Source: Gemmobacter lutimaris (GTDB taxonomy: Bacteria; Pseudomonadota; Alphaproteobacteria; Rhodobacterales; Rhodobacteraceae). From it: a stretch of 64,000 nucleotides of DNA. The stretch spans positions 62,001 to 126,000 of the forward strand of contig NZ_QXXQ01000003.1 in assembly GCF_003570715.1 (NCBI RefSeq), written 5' to 3'. Under the pieces are notes generated by a model. That model saw only the letters and a list, made by a program, of their open reading frames with translations, was not told where the DNA came from and ran no database searches. The translations under genes were made by a program, and so were the position numbers. Shown here piece after piece: positions 63,237 to 64,000 of the stretch (position 1 is its first letter; the number at the start of each line of letters is the position of its first letter).

Positions 63237-64000
63237 TGCTTGGGCAGATCGGCCATCGTGTATTCACGCGGCCCGCGCTTTTTCGGCGCATTCGGGTCTT
63301 TGGGCTTTTTCGGCTGCGGCTCCAGCGCGGCGGTCACCCACCAGGTCAGGCTGTCGTCACAGCCATCGCCGCCATTGGAAAGTTCGGCCACTGTGGGTTT
63401 CTGCGTCTCGCAGGCCGTGGCGCCACGCGGGCATTTCAGCCGGACGTGAAAATGCGTGTCATGCCCCCAATAGGGGCGGATTTTCTGAAGCCAGTCCTTG
63501 TCCTTGCGACCGGCGGTGCGGCAAAGTTCGATCTTCACCGGCGGGGTCACGAAGATACGATCCACGCGCGGGTCAGAGGCGGCGGCCTTAAGCACCGCAG
63601 CATGCTGTGCCGTCCAGTTCGTGGTGATCTTGCGCTGATCGGCAGAGCGCACCGAAATCGAGCTGATCTTTTCCCGGTCCGCCCGGCTGAGGTTCAGCCG
63701 CTTGGGCGGCAGCATCCAGATATCGGCATCAAGCCCGATCTGGTGGCTGGCATGGCCGCTGGTCATCGGACCGCCGCGTGGCTGGCTGATGTCGCCGATG
63801 TATAGCCCGGCCCAGCCATTGATGCGGGACACCTGCGCCGACAGATCCTCAAGAAAAGCAATCATTTCCGGCTGGCCGAAGTTCCGCCCGCGCGACAGAC
63901 GCATGGCTTGCCACGTCGGTCCGGTTTCCGGCAGTTCCACCATCCCCGCCGCACAGCCCCGCGCGTAAGACCCGATGGGCATGGGCGCCTGTTGCGACGG
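63209..64000 (-). CDS. mepA: Penicillin-insensitive murein endopeptidase, 3' part (5' end outside window)
   Basis: Periplasmic metallo-endopeptidase that cuts D-alanyl-diaminopimelate cross-links in peptidoglycan. The frame is open to base 64000, and the visible 263 residues start [19 protein letters not shown], just after where the signal peptide would end. Zinc-site residues are seen in [14 protein letters not shown] and [14 protein letters not shown], followed by Cys-containing segments ([23 protein letters not shown]). The C-terminal tail is Lys/Pro-rich ([13 protein letters not shown]). The ATG at 63982 is internal and not the start. Confidence 0.95.
   Translation of the reverse strand, partial: PSQQAPMPIGSYARGCAAGMVELPETGPTWQAMRLSRGRNFGQPEMIAFLEDLSAQVSRINGWAGLYIGDISQPRGGPMTSGHASHQIGLDADIWMLPPKRLNLSRADREKISSISVRSADQRKITTNWTAQHAAVLKAAASDPRVDRIFVTPPVKIELCRTAGRKDKDWLQKIRPYWGHDTHFHVRLKCPRGATACETQKPTVAELSNGGDGCDDSLTWWVTAALEPQPKKPKDPNAPKKRGPREYTMADLPKQCAAVLSSR

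Overview
This window is a GC-rich chromosomal segment with dense gene packing, many ATGA-type start/stop overlaps, and no insertion sequence, prophage, integrase, CRISPR array, tRNA or rRNA gene that I could recognise. Gene content and order (leuS-lptE-holA, rimP-nusA-ylxR-infB, secA divergent from a parvulin isomerase and argJ, an amidase/aminotransferase/ftsK run, carboxynorspermidine genes, tripartite tricarboxylate transporter) point to an alphaproteobacterium, most likely family Rhodobacteraceae. Genus cannot be fixed from the sequence alone.

Layout. 1-3343: end of leuS, then lptE and holA, tightly overlapping. 3381-5751 (minus): carboxynorspermidine dehydrogenase and decarboxylase, an alternative polyamine route. 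5851-9172 (minus): a four-gene envelope cassette (family 2 glycosyltransferase, small LAB_N membrane protein, ArnT-like transferase, PAP2 phosphatase), probably for lipid-linked sugar transfer to lipid A or a similar acceptor. 9379-13171 (minus): a DUF4893 exported protein, then a periplasmic binding protein co-encoded with a TctE/TctD two-component system. Divergent from it, 13274-17867 (plus): tctCBA and the AtuA/DUF4387 gene pair. 17936-25000: aldo/keto reductase, two RTX-type proteins, a DUF4105 membrane protein, ubiG, proline iminopeptidase and tspO. The larger RTX-type protein carries a regular 19-residue repeat.

25113-30821: the rimP-nusA-ylxR-infB transcription/translation operon, with a candidate promoter and an attenuator-like terminator before rimP and a strong terminator after infB. 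30832-33819 (minus): a 45-residue conserved-looking small protein, mutT, argJ with an unusual coiled N-terminal extension, and a periplasmic parvulin isomerase. 34009-39363: secA and two exported proteins, one a binding-protein/OmpA fusion. 39335-43791: radC, a C45-family hydrolase, a Met/His-rich multicopper oxidase with a small Cys/His exported partner, and an SGNH hydrolase. 43905-53090: a ybbN-type thioredoxin, a Lon-substrate-binding-domain protein, a Trm112-like protein, a UbiH-type monooxygenase, an amidase, an aminotransferase and ftsK. 53164-64000: trhO, then pncA and pncB enclosing a hybrid histidine kinase, a Pit-type phosphate transporter, a phosphotransferase, arfB, a probable small RNA locus, a queuosine-precursor transporter, a phytase-like esterase and the end of mepA.

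Most of the window is ordinary housekeeping. The points most worth a second look are the 19-residue repeat protein (23099-24970), the candidate small RNA locus with 17-nt complementarity to the 16S rRNA 3' end (61411-61593), the pncA-kinase-pncB arrangement, the lipid-sugar cassette with a hairpin in its leader, and the TctDE/binding protein/TctCBA/AtuA-DUF4387 locus. All family assignments come from reading the translations; no database search was run.
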